A stretch of DNA of 64,000 nt from Thermoplasmata archaeon. Its GTDB lineage: Archaea > Thermoplasmatota > Thermoplasmata > Thermoplasmatales > Thermoplasmataceae. Positions 17,301 to 28,600 of this stretch are shown here, piece after piece; the stretch's first letter is position 1; the number at the start of each line of letters is the position of its first letter. The position numbers and the translations under genes are program-made. The stretch is taken from contig JAJZXU010000024.1 in assembly GCA_021806235.1 (NCBI GenBank), forward strand, positions 123,408 to 187,407, read 5' to 3'. The notes under the pieces were generated by a model. That model did not search any database. It was given only the letters and a program-made list of their open reading frames with translations, and was not told where the DNA came from.

Positions 17301-18230
17301 CTAATAATCAATTCTATTGTTAATTACATCCTGATATCTATCTCCAACAAGAACGAAACCCACAACTATTATTAATATTGTAATACTTGGAAATAACGAA
17401 TACCACCAATCAGCTGGTAGATATGATAGCCCGGTGGACGCCATAGCTCCAAGCTCAGGTATGGGGATGGTTAAGCCTATGCCAAGGAAAGCCAGTGTTG
17501 AATATGTTAGTATTACATTGCCAAAATCCAAAGCAGCATATGCAATTATTGGATCAACACTATTGAGAAACAGGTATTTAAAAAATATGTTAAAAGGATT
17601 CACACCATTTATTCTTGCAGCCTGTACATAATCCATTTCCTTAACTCTTAGTGTTTGGGCCCTGAAAAACCTTGCATATGTTGGCCACCACACAATACTT
17701 AAAGCAATAATAACCGCATCAAATCCGGCTTTTAATGGTATTGATATAGCTATAACGAGTATAAGTGCAGGGATAGAAAGAAAAGCATCCGTAATCCTCA
17801 TTATTATATTCTCCAGCCAGCCACCCCTATATCCGGATATTATACCCAGTAATGCTCCAATAACTATTGCACTGAATACAACAATTACAGATACCAAGGC
17901 ATCACGGGGCATAGCATACAGCATCCTCGAAACAATGGATTCACCGAGGTCATTTGTGCCAAATACCATTGATAATGAACTAAAAGATGGAGGAGCCAGA
18001 CGCTGTGAGAAATTTGTTGCAAATGGATTGGATGGCAGTAATAAATAACCTAACCTGGAATACCCTGTATAAGATGCTAAATTTTCCAGAATACCCTGGA
18101 TCAAAGACCATATAAGGAATGCACCGGCTATAACTATGCCTATCAATGCTGATTTATCCTTTATCAAAGTCCCAAAGTAACCAACTTTATTGAATGTTGT
18201 TTTTGTTTCAGTCATTGTCTTATCTATCAT
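17301..18230 (-). CDS. Oligopeptide ABC transporter permease (OppC/DppC type)
   Basis: A 309-residue permease with six predicted helices. The first is near residue 32, followed by an extracellular loop and the five-helix binding-protein-dependent transport domain. The cytoplasmic coupling motif Ala-Ala-Arg-Ile-Asn-Gly (EAA loop) is near residue 205. Unlike the homologue at 20774, it has the normal short first loop. Its start overlaps the upstream permease stop by four bases (ATGA), showing translational coupling. Confidence 0.95.
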   Translation of the reverse strand: MIDKTMTETKTTFNKVGYFGTLIKDKSALIGIVIAGAFLIWSLIQGILENLASYTGYSRLGYLLLPSNPFATNFSQRLAPPSFSSLSMVFGTNDLGESIVSRMLYAMPRDALVSVIVVFSAIVIGALLGIISGYRGGWLENIIMRITDAFLSIPALILVIAISIPLKAGFDAVIIALSIVWWPTYARFFRAQTLRVKEMDYVQAARINGVNPFNIFFKYLFLNSVDPIIAYAALDFGNVILTYSTLAFLGIGLTIPIPELGAMASTGLSYLPADWWYSLFPSITILIIVVGFVLVGDRYQDVINNRIDY

Positions 18231-19258
18231 CTTACTCTCACCCTTGGATCAATCACACCGTATAAAATATCCGCAATAAGATTTGCCAGTATTATGGATA
18301 TTGCTATAATAATAGTGGTACCTAATATAGCTATATAATCTGTACTGTAAATAGCCTGAACAATAAACCACCCCATACCATGGTAATCAAAAATATCTTC
18401 AACAACAACAGCTCCAGCAACTGCATATCCAAATGTAAGTGCCAGTAAGGTAACTATTGGTATTGATGCATTTCTTAACGCAGTACCATATATAGCTTTA
18501 TTTCTCTCTACCCCCTTCATTAATTCAAGTTTAAAATAGTCCGATTCCATTGCATCAAGCATTGAAGACCTTGTCAACCTTGTAATAACACCAAAGCTTA
18601 AGAGGGCTATGGCTAGTGCTGGCAGTATCATGTGATGTATTACGCTTAATGTATATCCTAGATTTCCCGCTACTATACCATTTAGAAGCGGAAAACCTGT
18701 AACATCAGGCGGTGGTGTGAGAGCCGAACTCGCAATTCCAGTAGCAGGCAAAAGTCCAAGATCATAAGCAATAAAAAGCTGCAGTACTATTGCAACAAAA
18801 AACGGTGGGGAAGCCCAGGTAACAAGATATGTACCTTTAACTCCCTGATCCTGAATTTTTCTCCTGTGAGATGCACCAAAAGCACCCGTAATTATGCCAA
18901 GCAAGGTGGAAAATAAAATTGCCGGTATAACAAGCTCCAATGTTCTTGGTAAAAATCTTCCTATCAGGTCTATTTCCGGGATTTTGTAAACAGGGTCATA
19001 ACCTAGATTCCCATGCAATATATTGCCTATATATAAAAGTACCTGCTCATATAGCGGTGCATTTAAATGGTACTTACTAATAATTGAATTGAGTTCGGCC
19101 CTTGTATGATGGCCGGAACCTGCATATATACCAGCCAGTGCGTATGGAGAAGGAGCTATGATATGTATTAAAAAGTATACTATAACAATGATAAAAATTA
19201 ACGTTACAAAAGCATAGATAGCCCTTCTAACAATGTATATCATAAGATTTGTATTCAT
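18227..19258 (-). CDS. Oligopeptide ABC transporter permease (OppB/DppB type)
   Basis: A 343-residue permease, first gene of the minus-strand dppBCDF operon. It begins with the family-typical Tyr-Ile-Val-Arg-Arg-Ala followed by a membrane helix. A long first extracellular loop contains the usual Tyr-His-Leu-Asn-Ala-Pro-Leu-Tyr-Glu-Gln segment. The transport domain has six helices, with the Asp-Tyr-Phe-Lys-Leu EAA-type loop near residue 245. TATA-like TTTAAATAATTT at 19278-19289 lies about 26 nt upstream of the ATG. The likely partners are one or both binding proteins at 9550 and 12986. Confidence 0.95.
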   Translation of the reverse strand: MNTNLMIYIVRRAIYAFVTLIFIIVIVYFLIHIIAPSPYALAGIYAGSGHHTRAELNSIISKYHLNAPLYEQVLLYIGNILHGNLGYDPVYKIPEIDLIGRFLPRTLELVIPAILFSTLLGIITGAFGASHRRKIQDQGVKGTYLVTWASPPFFVAIVLQLFIAYDLGLLPATGIASSALTPPPDVTGFPLLNGIVAGNLGYTLSVIHHMILPALAIALLSFGVITRLTRSSMLDAMESDYFKLELMKGVERNKAIYGTALRNASIPIVTLLALTFGYAVAGAVVVEDIFDYHGMGWFIVQAIYSTDYIAILGTTIIIAISIILANLIADILYGVIDPRVRVR

Positions 19259-19783
19259 TAGGTTATAAATTGAAATAAATTATTTAAACGTTTTGAGTGT
19301 GTTTGTGGTAAATATATCAATATTATTATATATTTTTGGTATTATGTATATAATTTAAATAATTTACATAAATAAATTTATTATTTTTATGATTGTATGC
19401 TAAAATGCTTATATTGATTCTCAATATTTATAATTTCCTAAAAAATAGTATAATTTTATCAAAATTTTAACAGAAATATTCAAACATTATAAATTTCGAT
19501 GAAAAATCTTTTAATGTGTTCTTTCTATAGTTTTTAACAGTTAGCTTATTGTGATTATTTAATGCTATAAAAATAGTGTATATTTATATTGTAAATATAG
19601 AATTATGGGTCAGTAAAATAATTCTATGTGCTCTATATACAGAAGTATATACAAATTTTTAAAAATCCCCGTTTAATGGAAAATTGTATGTAATATATCA
19701 ATATTTTTATAATTTCAAATAGAATAGCTACAGGTTCTAACAAAAATCTTTAAATAAAGGATTTAGTTATACTATTGATAGTA
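19259..19783. other. Long A/T-rich divergent intergenic region
   Basis: About 525 bp separate two divergent peptide-transport operons. The promoter of the minus operon lies near 19278-19289 and that of the plus operon near 19748-19757 (CTTTAAATAA). The middle (19300-19740) is about 80 percent A+T, with no reading frame, RNA gene or clear repeat that I can see. A regulator site could be here but none is identifiable. Confidence 0.45.
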
Positions 19784-20770
19784 TTGAGTGCGTATATTTA
19801 TATTAGAAAAGTGGTGCAAGATGTTGTGCTGGTTTTATTTGTGCTGGTCATACTATATGTAATGTTTAGGTTGTTGGGTAATCCCGCGATATTAATATTT
19901 TATAGTACAAAACATCACACAGCAAGCGAATTAAAGATAATTGAAGCAGAGCTCGGTCCGTTAGCCGGTCCCATATCGTTTCCAAATTTTATATACTATT
20001 TCAAGGATATGCTAACCTTCCATTTTGGGGATTCATTATTTGGGGCCATTGATGGGCACCAAACTGTTATAGGTGCAATAGATGCTGCACTTCCATACAC
20101 GCTGATGTTATTTGGGATAGCTGCAGTTGTAGGATTCATTATAGGATTGCCTGCAGGTATATTTACATCATTTTTAAGAGGTAAGAAATCCGAAAAAGCC
20201 GTTATTACCGCTGCTACATTACTGAATTCAATACCGTTTTTTGTACTTGCAATAATCGTTTATATATACGTTGCAGGTTATTACCATATCTTCCCATTAA
20301 GGGGTACATTCCCTGTTACGGACCTGACAAAACCAACAATTGCGGGAGTGGAAAATGCATTTTATCATCTTCTTATGCCAATTCTGGTACTGGTGGCCAT
20401 AGAAGCAATGGGTCATTTATTAACCATGAGAGCAGCTATGGTCTCCGTGCTTGGAGAAGACTTTATTACAACTGCAAGGGCAAAGGGTGTACCTGAAAAG
20501 GATATTATGCTGCACCACGCTGCACGTAATGCAATGGTTCCGGTATCCACAAGGATGGCACTGGAATTTGCATTTTTAATGAGCGGTGCCGTTATAGTTG
20601 AGGTGATTTTTACAGTGCCCGGTATGGGCACCCTATTATATGATTCTACAATAAAAGATAATATAACCGTTGCAGAAGGCGGATTATTTATAATCTCACT
20701 TGTTGTTATATTTGCTTATTCACTTGTAGATTTTATACACGCATGGATAGACCCAAGAATAAAGGTGTAA
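19784..20770 (+). CDS. Oligopeptide ABC transporter permease (OppB/DppB type), second system
   Basis: A 328-residue permease starting with TTG at 19784 (TTG at 19775 is the alternative); no ATG is available near the N-terminus. The start reads Ser-Ala-Tyr-Ile-Tyr-Ile-Arg-Lys, the DppB-like pre-helix segment. The loop and five further helices follow, with the coupling loop Thr-Thr-Ala-Arg-Ala-Lys-Gly-Val-Pro at about residue 230. A TATA-like CTTTAAATAA at 19748-19757 fits a leaderless mRNA. It opens an operon with an enlarged DppC, a fused double ATPase and a small membrane protein. Confidence 0.93.
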   Translation: MSAYIYIRKVVQDVVLVLFVLVILYVMFRLLGNPAILIFYSTKHHTASELKIIEAELGPLAGPISFPNFIYYFKDMLTFHFGDSLFGAIDGHQTVIGAIDAALPYTLMLFGIAAVVGFIIGLPAGIFTSFLRGKKSEKAVITAATLLNSIPFFVLAIIVYIYVAGYYHIFPLRGTFPVTDLTKPTIAGVENAFYHLLMPILVLVAIEAMGHLLTMRAAMVSVLGEDFITTARAKGVPEKDIMLHHAARNAMVPVSTRMALEFAFLMSGAVIVEVIFTVPGMGTLLYDSTIKDNITVAEGGLFIISLVVIFAYSLVDFIHAWIDPRIKV

Positions 20771-20773
20771 ACA

Positions 20774-22921
20774 ATGGCAGATAAAAAAAGTTTTAGGAAA
20801 GAAAGGTTAAAATTTCGCTTGCATCAAATGAAAAAACAATGGAAACTGTTTTATAAGTCACCATACGGCAAGATAGGTTTTTATATACTGCTGGCCTTTA
20901 TAATTATTACCCTGATATCACCCCTTATTATAATAGATCATAACCCTGTAACATACTTTGCCCCTCCAGAGGATGTTTATACAGTAGACCATCAACTAAC
21001 TGCAAATGTTAGTTTCACTCCTACCAGCACTGCAATGTCAACAGTATCCTCAACATCAGGTGCTTCATTAATATATAATACTGGTAAAAGCACTACCGGG
21101 GCATACTTGGTTTATGGGACATCTATAATCAACGGGTCATCATATAAGTTATTTAATATTCCATCTAAACCACTGGGCATGGATGTATTCACAGCGGGTT
21201 CCTATAGTACGTTTTTACGTAGTGGTGAATCAATTCCCGGATATCACACATATGTAATGGTATATACAGCACATCATTTATACATACTATATATCCATTT
21301 TAAAGGACCTACGTACGGTACAGGGTCTATATATGTTACATCTCAATCACTTCATATAAGCTCTAATGTGGATACTGTCTTTTCAAGTGCATTGCCGTAT
21401 CATAATACACCTGTAGGGATACCGGAATTTAATTCTACAAGTATTTACCCTGTATTCATTTATACCATAACCAGTAATGCCAGCAAATACAATATAACTG
21501 CATACTATCTTGCGGATATTTATAAGCCCATAAAATCTGTTCAGTTAAGTCACAGTACAAATCCACAAATGCATTCATTTTTTGGTACGTATTATACAGA
21601 TAGTACGCATCAAAGAGTACTTATATGGCAGGGTGATAATTTAACCATATTTACACCAACGCTTAACTCTAATGTAACAAAACCGTTGCGATCATATACA
21701 AAAGATATATCCATACCCTCGGATTATCAGAGTCAATATAACCCCTCAAATCTTGGTGTGTTTATGCTCTCTAACAGTAGCGTTATAGTTTTAAATCCGG
21801 TAACAACTAATATAAAATATGTTTATAATGGCACAAAGCTCAATTATATCGCCTCAACACCAGGCAGTTCAGGTTTTCCGGCATACGTTGCGGTTACCTC
21901 GGGATATAATATCTTTTTCCTTAGTGGTTACCATAGTGTACATAAAACAATCAACGCAACATATTATATAAATGGCATAGAAGAATCAGGGGATACTTTT
22001 CTTACATATAACTCTGCCAGTGGCAAAGTTACATATTATCAATATATTACAAGCAGTCAACCTATTGGCTGGGCATTATATATGCACAAAGCGATTTCCA
22101 CACCAGTATTTACGTTAAACCCAAAAACCGCCAGGATATCAGTAGCATTTAACTCACTAAATTCCATAGTAATATACGGTATTAATGGTAAGGATTTAAA
22201 TCCAATACCACCTACACTGCATACACTTTCAGGTACTTCATTTCCATTGGGCACAACATCCACAGGCCAGAGCGCATGGGCTCTGTTTATCGGTAGTTTC
22301 CCCCCAGATCTTGAGGTTGGTTTTGTGGTAGGTATAATAATTCTTATAATTTCTGTTATAGCTGCAATGGCTATAGGGTATTTCTCGGGACTGCCAAGTA
22401 CCTTAGCAGAAACCTTTACCCTTGCAATATATTTAATTCCAGGATTGCCATTATTAATAGTTCTTGCAAAAATTCTCGGTCCAAGTTTGCCAAATATAAT
22501 ACTTATATTATCTCTGGTAGGCTGGACATTTCCCGCATTTACGTTAATAGGGATCGTAAGAAGTGTTAAGTCCAGAACCTTTATAGATTCTGCCAAGGTA
22601 TCTGGTGTTAAAACACCGCAGATATTAAGGAGGCACATGCTGCCCAATATGGCACCACTGCTAATATATCTTACAGCTATAAATATAGGCGGGGCTGTTG
22701 CAGCTATATCAACACTTGAAATACTTGGTCTGGCACCTGTAACAATACCTACATGGGGTGGCATGTTAAGTGGATTCTATGGTGATTTTTATGCTCTTGC
22801 AATAGCTCCGTGGTGGTTTATACCTCCAATAATAGCAATAACATTATTTATACTGGCATTTATATTTATAGCCAGGGGAATGGATGAGGTTGTAAACCCA
22901 AGACTTGGTGGTAGAAGATGA
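20774..22921 (+). CDS. OppC/DppC-type permease with a very large extracellular insert
   Basis: A 715-residue permease, more than twice the normal DppC length of about 300. Residues 1-35 are a basic cytoplasmic tail, 36-57 the first membrane helix, and about 58-505 a beta-strand-rich, Ser/Thr/Tyr-rich domain predicted outside the cell. About 510-710 are the five-helix transport domain, with Asp-Ser-Ala-Lys-Val-Ser-Gly-Val at the coupling loop. In ordinary DppC the first loop is some 50-100 residues. The insert resembles a beta-propeller in its repeated strand pattern, but I cannot name a family. It could be a built-in substrate receptor or docking domain. Its start is three bases after dppB and its stop overlaps the ATPase start (ATGA). 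Confidence 0.9.
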   Translation: MADKKSFRKERLKFRLHQMKKQWKLFYKSPYGKIGFYILLAFIIITLISPLIIIDHNPVTYFAPPEDVYTVDHQLTANVSFTPTSTAMSTVSSTSGASLIYNTGKSTTGAYLVYGTSIINGSSYKLFNIPSKPLGMDVFTAGSYSTFLRSGESIPGYHTYVMVYTAHHLYILYIHFKGPTYGTGSIYVTSQSLHISSNVDTVFSSALPYHNTPVGIPEFNSTSIYPVFIYTITSNASKYNITAYYLADIYKPIKSVQLSHSTNPQMHSFFGTYYTDSTHQRVLIWQGDNLTIFTPTLNSNVTKPLRSYTKDISIPSDYQSQYNPSNLGVFMLSNSSVIVLNPVTTNIKYVYNGTKLNYIASTPGSSGFPAYVAVTSGYNIFFLSGYHSVHKTINATYYINGIEESGDTFLTYNSASGKVTYYQYITSSQPIGWALYMHKAISTPVFTLNPKTARISVAFNSLNSIVIYGINGKDLNPIPPTLHTLSGTSFPLGTTSTGQSAWALFIGSFPPDLEVGFVVGIIILIISVIAAMAIGYFSGLPSTLAETFTLAIYLIPGLPLLIVLAKILGPSLPNIILILSLVGWTFPAFTLIGIVRSVKSRTFIDSAKVSGVKTPQILRRHMLPNMAPLLIYLTAINIGGAVAAISTLEILGLAPVTIPTWGGMLSGFYGDFYALAIAPWWFIPPIIAITLFILAFIFIARGMDEVVNPRLGGRR

Positions 22922-25044
22922 TTGAAACAGTTGAGAATAAATCTAATATAGAAAACGAAATGCTTAATGTTAAAAATTTTTATGTAAATTTTGAAACATA
23001 TGACGGGATAGTTCACGCCCTTGATGATATTAATTTTACACTTAAAAACAATGAGGTCTTGGGCATCCTTGGCGAATCGGGTTCAGGTAAAACAACACTT
23101 GCAACGGCTATAATGGGATTATTACCGGAAAATGCAGGTGTTAAAGGCAGCATAACGTTAAATGGCAAGACATATCTCCGGGAAAACGATTTTAATTCCG
23201 GGAAAAAGTTGAATAGGAAACAGTTAAAGATTCTCGATCAGAATCTCAGGAATATCAGGTGGAAGGATATATCTATAGTTTTTCAGGGTGCCATGAATTC
23301 ATTTAACCCTGTTTATACAATAGGGAAACAGATACGGGAGGTATATAAACTCCATACAGATTTATCAGATAATGAGATAGAAGAAAAATTATTGAAAACG
23401 ATAAGATATGCAGGTTTAAACAAGATGGTTATAAATGCACATCCACACGAATTATCTGGGGGAATGAAACAGAGAGCTGTTATTGCGATGGCACTTGCAC
23501 TTGATCCTGAAATCGTAATAGCCGATGAGCCAACTACTGGTCTTGATGTTATTACGCAGGCTGAAATAATAAACCAGTTAAAAGCATTGAAAAAACAGGG
23601 AAAAATCAAATCAATGATAATCATATCACATGATATAGGTGTTATCTCACAGCTTGCTGATCATATAATGGTTCTCTATGCAGGTAAAATTATGGAGTAT
23701 GGCACATCAAGAGATATATATTTAAATTCACAGAATCCATACACGGTAGAACTATTAAAGAGCTATCCAAGCATAAAAAATGCTAAGAAACATGTTGAGG
23801 GGATACCTGGAACTTTACCGGACCCTATAAATATTCCCGAAGGCTGTATATTTTATGAGCGCTGTATATATCACGATGCTATATGCAAACAGAAGGAGCC
23901 AGATATTACATACATAAACAATGAACATTATAGCAGGTGCTACTTTGCCAGTAAACTAACTGAAAAGGAGAGAGTTAATACCGATATCGATGGAGAACCA
24001 ATAATAGGTACTGAAAAAAAGGTTGAAACAAAAGACCTTGTAACATATTTTGATTTAAAAAAATCTATGGCTGGCTCATTATTTTCTAATAAGGAAAGGG
24101 TTGTGAGAGCCGTTGACGATATAAATATTGAAATAAACAGAGGTGAAATTCTTGGTATAGTGGGGGAGTCTGGATCGGGTAAAACAACACTGGCAAGGAC
24201 AATCATTGGCCTTATTAAGCCCACAGCAGGTGAAATAATATATAATTTTGAAAACACGAATATAAATATAAATAAAATAAAACAGAGAAGTAAAGAATAT
24301 TCAGTTTTCAGAAAGAATACACAGATGATATTTCAGGACCCATACGATGCTTTAAATCCAAAAATGACAGTATATGATATAGTAGCAGAACCCATAATAG
24401 CACACAGGTCAACAAACAATCCCGGGGAAATGTTAAATATGGTGAAAAGCACATTAAAAGAGGTTAATCTCACGCCACCTGAAAATTATCTTGAAAGATT
24501 CCCACACGAACTGTCTGGTGGTGAAAGGCAGAGAGTTGCCACAGCAAGAGCACTGGTTTTAAATTCGGAATTGATCGTCGCCGATGAACCAACATCAATG
24601 CTTGATGTGTCTCTGAGAGCAGGATTTATGAATCTAATTAAAAATTTGAGGAATAAAAATAATTTATCAATACTCTATATATCACATGATATAGCATCCG
24701 TTTATTATCTATCGGATAAAATTTTTGTTATGTATCTCGGTGTTGGCGTTGAATATGGTGATTCCAAAGATATAGTGAACAATCCGCTACACCCATATAC
24801 AAAAGCATTAATTAAAGCAGTACCAAGCCCAACACCGGATTGGAATCCGGGCAATATAGATATAATAGGCGAGATAGGCAATTCAATCAATGTCCCCAAG
24901 GGTTGTAGATTCTATGACCGCTGTATATACAAGCAAGGCAAATGTAAGAATGAGAAACCTCCCGTACAGAAAACTGGAACCCACTGGTATCTGTGCCACT
25001 TCACACAGGATGAACTGGATAATATAAAGCAGTACATGAAATGA
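22918..25044 (+). CDS. Fused double ATPase of an oligopeptide ABC transporter (OppD-OppF)
   Basis: A 708-residue protein with two complete ATPase units in one chain. Unit 1 (about 12-330) has Gly-Glu-Ser-Gly-Ser-Gly-Lys-Thr-Thr, Leu-Ser-Gly-Gly-Met-Lys-Gln-Arg and Ile-Ala-Asp-Glu-Pro-Thr-Thr-Gly-Leu-Asp. Unit 2 (about 365-705) has the same Walker A, then Leu-Ser-Gly-Gly-Glu-Arg-Gln-Arg and Val-Ala-Asp-Glu-Pro-Thr-Ser-Met-Leu-Asp. Each ends with the Cys-X6-Cys oligopeptide extension (Cys-Ile-Phe-Tyr-Glu-Arg-Cys; Cys-Arg-Phe-Tyr-Asp-Arg-Cys). A fused DppD-DppF gives a fixed heterodimer. It overlaps both neighbours by four bases. Confidence 0.95.
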   Translation: MIETVENKSNIENEMLNVKNFYVNFETYDGIVHALDDINFTLKNNEVLGILGESGSGKTTLATAIMGLLPENAGVKGSITLNGKTYLRENDFNSGKKLNRKQLKILDQNLRNIRWKDISIVFQGAMNSFNPVYTIGKQIREVYKLHTDLSDNEIEEKLLKTIRYAGLNKMVINAHPHELSGGMKQRAVIAMALALDPEIVIADEPTTGLDVITQAEIINQLKALKKQGKIKSMIIISHDIGVISQLADHIMVLYAGKIMEYGTSRDIYLNSQNPYTVELLKSYPSIKNAKKHVEGIPGTLPDPINIPEGCIFYERCIYHDAICKQKEPDITYINNEHYSRCYFASKLTEKERVNTDIDGEPIIGTEKKVETKDLVTYFDLKKSMAGSLFSNKERVVRAVDDINIEINRGEILGIVGESGSGKTTLARTIIGLIKPTAGEIIYNFENTNININKIKQRSKEYSVFRKNTQMIFQDPYDALNPKMTVYDIVAEPIIAHRSTNNPGEMLNMVKSTLKEVNLTPPENYLERFPHELSGGERQRVATARALVLNSELIVADEPTSMLDVSLRAGFMNLIKNLRNKNNLSILYISHDIASVYYLSDKIFVMYLGVGVEYGDSKDIVNNPLHPYTKALIKAVPSPTPDWNPGNIDIIGEIGNSINVPKGCRFYDRCIYKQGKCKNEKPPVQKTGTHWYLCHFTQDELDNIKQYMK

Positions 25045-25394
25045 ATGATATAAATAGAACAAGAATAAAATACGTGGTATTTCCTATCATAGCATTATTA
25101 ATAATTATTGCTACATCAATACCATTATATTTATTTTTTCATTTTAATTACAGAGTTTATATACCAATAATAGTATTTATGTCAGGGATTATAATAATGT
25201 TTATAGGTGCATGGTGGGATTTTGGTGCAAAAAAGTTTATAAGTGATGTTTTTAAAACACACATGGAGCTTAATGAGGATGACCTGGAATATGTTTACAA
25301 ACAACAGTTTATAATGATGTTAATATATATAGGCATAGGATTCCTCTATTTTCTCATAGCATTTATCATATATTTAGTTTTGCCCCTGCTCTGA
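25041..25394 (+). CDS. Small membrane protein of the second peptide transporter operon
   Basis: 117 residues with three predicted membrane helices (about 12-33, 38-56, 90-115) and a short acidic loop between the second and third (Glu-Leu-Asn-Glu-Asp-Asp-Leu-Glu). No family is recognised. The four-base overlap with the double ATPase makes it part of the operon, so it may be an accessory subunit. It ends about 210 bp before the giant binding-protein gene. Confidence 0.65.
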   Translation: MNDINRTRIKYVVFPIIALLIIIATSIPLYLFFHFNYRVYIPIIVFMSGIIIMFIGAWWDFGAKKFISDVFKTHMELNEDDLEYVYKQQFIMMLIYIGIGFLYFLIAFIIYLVLPLL

Positions 25395-25569
25395 TGTAAA
25401 ATAACTGCTATGACATGTATCATATTGATAAGTGGCATACTTACTTATTTCTAAGTATACCATTTGCACTATTATACTAGATAGTTCTACGTATCAGCTA
25501 TTTTACTATGTTTTTCCAGTAACAATATTTATAGAAAGTCCAGTATATAATAAATAATTGGTTATGATA

Positions 25570-25584
25570 GAAATATTTATATAT
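25570..25584 (+). promoter_or_regulatory. TATA box of the giant binding-protein gene
   Basis: GAAATATTTATATAT with the core TTTATATA at 25577-25584, centred 26 nt before the ATG at 25606. This supports the ATG at 25606 over the frame-open TTG at 25558 and predicts a leaderless mRNA. Confidence 0.55.
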
Positions 25585-25605
25585 CACCTTTTGTTACATT
25601 TAATA

Positions 25606-28600
25606 ATGAACAATTTTAAAGATCGTTTAAAAAGAGATTTGTTGGTCGTAATTGTTTTGGTTGTTGTTTTGATGTTTTCTATGGAATTTTTGCAGGGAAG
25701 CGTTGGAGTAAATAATCAGAACAGTGTTCAACCTTCACAGGTAGCAGGTGATGTTGCAAATACATATCCCACAACAATTTTTAATGAGCCGGGATATACA
25801 AACGGTACATATAAGATAGGTGAAATAGGTAATATAGCATCAATTAACATTAATACAGCTAGTACTGTGTGTGATGCTCTGATAACTGATGAAATATATA
25901 ATTCACTGGTGGGTACTGCGACGAATGGTTCCGCAATAAACTGTTTAGCATCGTCATATTCAGATTACACTGTAAACAGTGTAAACAATACAACCTTTGA
26001 CCCATTAACCGGTGCTATGGCACATGTCAGTGTTGATTATATAGTCCATCTGAGGCCAAACGTACAGTGGACAAATATACCATCATCAGGTTCAAAGGCA
26101 ACAGATACATTCAGCAACTACACATCTTTTGTTGCCACAAACGGCAAAACATATTCATACACGTATACAAACTTTTATGACCCTGCAGTAGGCCACAATG
26201 TTACATTCAATGGTGCAGGTGAACAGAAATACTACTTGCAGTCGCAGGATGTAATATTAACATGGAAAATGCTTTTTGACGCAGTTGATTATTCCGGTGA
26301 TTATACAGGTGTGGTAAACATAGTTCCTATAAATAATCTGACAGTTGAGTTTATGCTTAGTGTGCCAACATCAACGTTTGTAACATCTGCACTTGAGGTA
26401 CCAATAATGCCATACAATATATGGGTAGCACATGATTATGCATCAAGTCCCGGATTATGGAATTATTCTGCAAGTTCATCCGCATCAAGTTCATACAATG
26501 CTTGGAATTTAGGATATACAGCATCAACAGGCATCGCACCAGGTTTAGTAGGTACCGGTCCGTTTATGATGAACGGTGGCTATGGAATGCCAAAGGGAGC
26601 ATGGATACCAAGTGATTACTGGCAATTATATGTAAATCCACATTATTTCGGCCAGTATGTGCCATCTCTTGATAAATACACACCAAAAATATATTCAATA
26701 TATGACAAATATTTTGCATCCTATTCACCTGCAGTTGCAGCAGAATCATCCGGTCAGATATACTCTATAATGTTGCCACCACCACCAACATTCCTGCCAA
26801 CATTACAGACAATACCCAATACATATATATATAATAAACCAACAACAGGTTTCGGTTATATGGAAATTAATGCATATAAGCAGGATGCACCATACAATAT
26901 AACGGCATTCAGGCAGGCATTAAACTATGCCGTCGATAAGGGCTATATTGCATCTGTGGTTAATGAAGGGTACGGAGTACCTGGGGAATCACTGGTACCT
27001 GTATCTGATAGTGTATGGTATGATAAATCAATACCATCATATTCATATGATCTTGCAAAGGCAAATGCAACTATAGCTACAATACCAGGATTCACATGGC
27101 ACGGAGGCCACTGGGACTATAAAGGTAAAAAAGTAACAGCTACAATACAGATAACGGTTTCATCAGAGGATCCATTAGGTGTTGAGGCTGCAGAAATAAT
27201 TGCATCTGCGTGGGGATCAATAGGTATATCAACAACGGTAAAACAGGAATCATTCACTACATTAGTAACTAATTTAGTAGCATTATCACCATCAGACCCA
27301 ACAACATATAACGTAATATCGCTTGGTGTGTCAGGTATAATAGGTAATCCAACATCCTTCTTTGAGGATACATATAATGCATCAATTGGAGTTGGCAGTG
27401 GATTCTACATGGGGCCATTCTCACATTTAAATAGCACAGAAGCAACAACAGCAGGCAATTCATCACTTAGTAGCCTAAGCTCAACACAGATGACATCATA
27501 CATGGGCAATCTCACAACAAGCCTTGTTACTAATTTATCATTCTCCAAGGAGATAAAACTGTCTGATCAACTTCAACTTCTCGGTGCTGTTGAGGCAAAT
27601 CCAATAAATGTTGGATATGGAATAGATACAATTCCAATAACAAATTCAACATTTACGGGGATAATACACGATACACTGGGTGTTACAGGTTTCTGGTACT
27701 GGAATTTTATGAATGTACACCTTAAAAAGGCTGTGGTTTCCGTAAAACCAGTGGCATTACCAACATTGCTTGAGGTTGGTGTGATAAGCAACAGTAAAAT
27801 ATACATGAACGGGCAATATGGCAATATGACCATTCAGGTAAGAAATCAGTACGGCCAGGCATTATCACACATACCAGTAAGTATAGGATACACGCCTTCC
27901 GGTGCAATATTAAATATATCCTCTATAAGTGGAACAACCAATTCCAACGGTATATATAAATTTGAATTTAAAATAATATCACAGAATACACTAATATATA
28001 CAAGTGATTACACAGGAAGTGTTAATTTCACGGTATCTGCACTTGCACCCAGTTCAAGCTATGTTGCAGGTACAGGATATGCAAACATAGATATATCGCC
28101 ATACGGGGTTGCATATAAGGTAATAAAGTATCCGAATTATATATCAGTATCAAATACATCCACAGAAATGGCAATTGAGATATATAATCCGGCAACAGGA
28201 AAGCCAATAAGTGGATACAAATACACAGTAGAATCGTTATCAGGCTTACTGAAATTAATGAAATCCACAGGCCAGACATTACACAACACAACAAGCTTCT
28301 CATCTGTTTATGGTTTTGGATTTATGTCAACATCAACGCCTGGAACATTCCACTACTTTACACACGATCTGGCTGATGGCATATTATATCATAATGGCTA
28401 TCTGTATATAGCTGATATGGGAACAAACAATGTAACAAGATATAATTTATCTACAGGAGCAATGAAAAATGTAACAGTAGGAGCAAATCCAATGCAGCTG
28501 GCATATGATTCACATAACAACACGATATTTGTAACGAATTCAAACAATGTTACTGTAATAAACCCGGGGACAATGGCAATAATATCAACTATAGCTGTGG

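Noticed and set aside
16670..17323. 217-codon plus-strand frame opposite the OppD-type ATPase
   Set aside because: Shadow of a gene with all ATPase motifs; its start and context are not credible.
19300..19740. Replication origin in the long A/T-rich spacer between the peptide operons
   Set aside because: No origin recognition box pairs and no cdc6/orc gene nearby; A/T richness is common in all spacers here.
22057..22764. 235-codon minus-strand frame inside the enlarged permease gene
   Set aside because: The plus-strand product has clear membrane and coupling motifs; the minus frame has none and no promoter or ribosome binding site.
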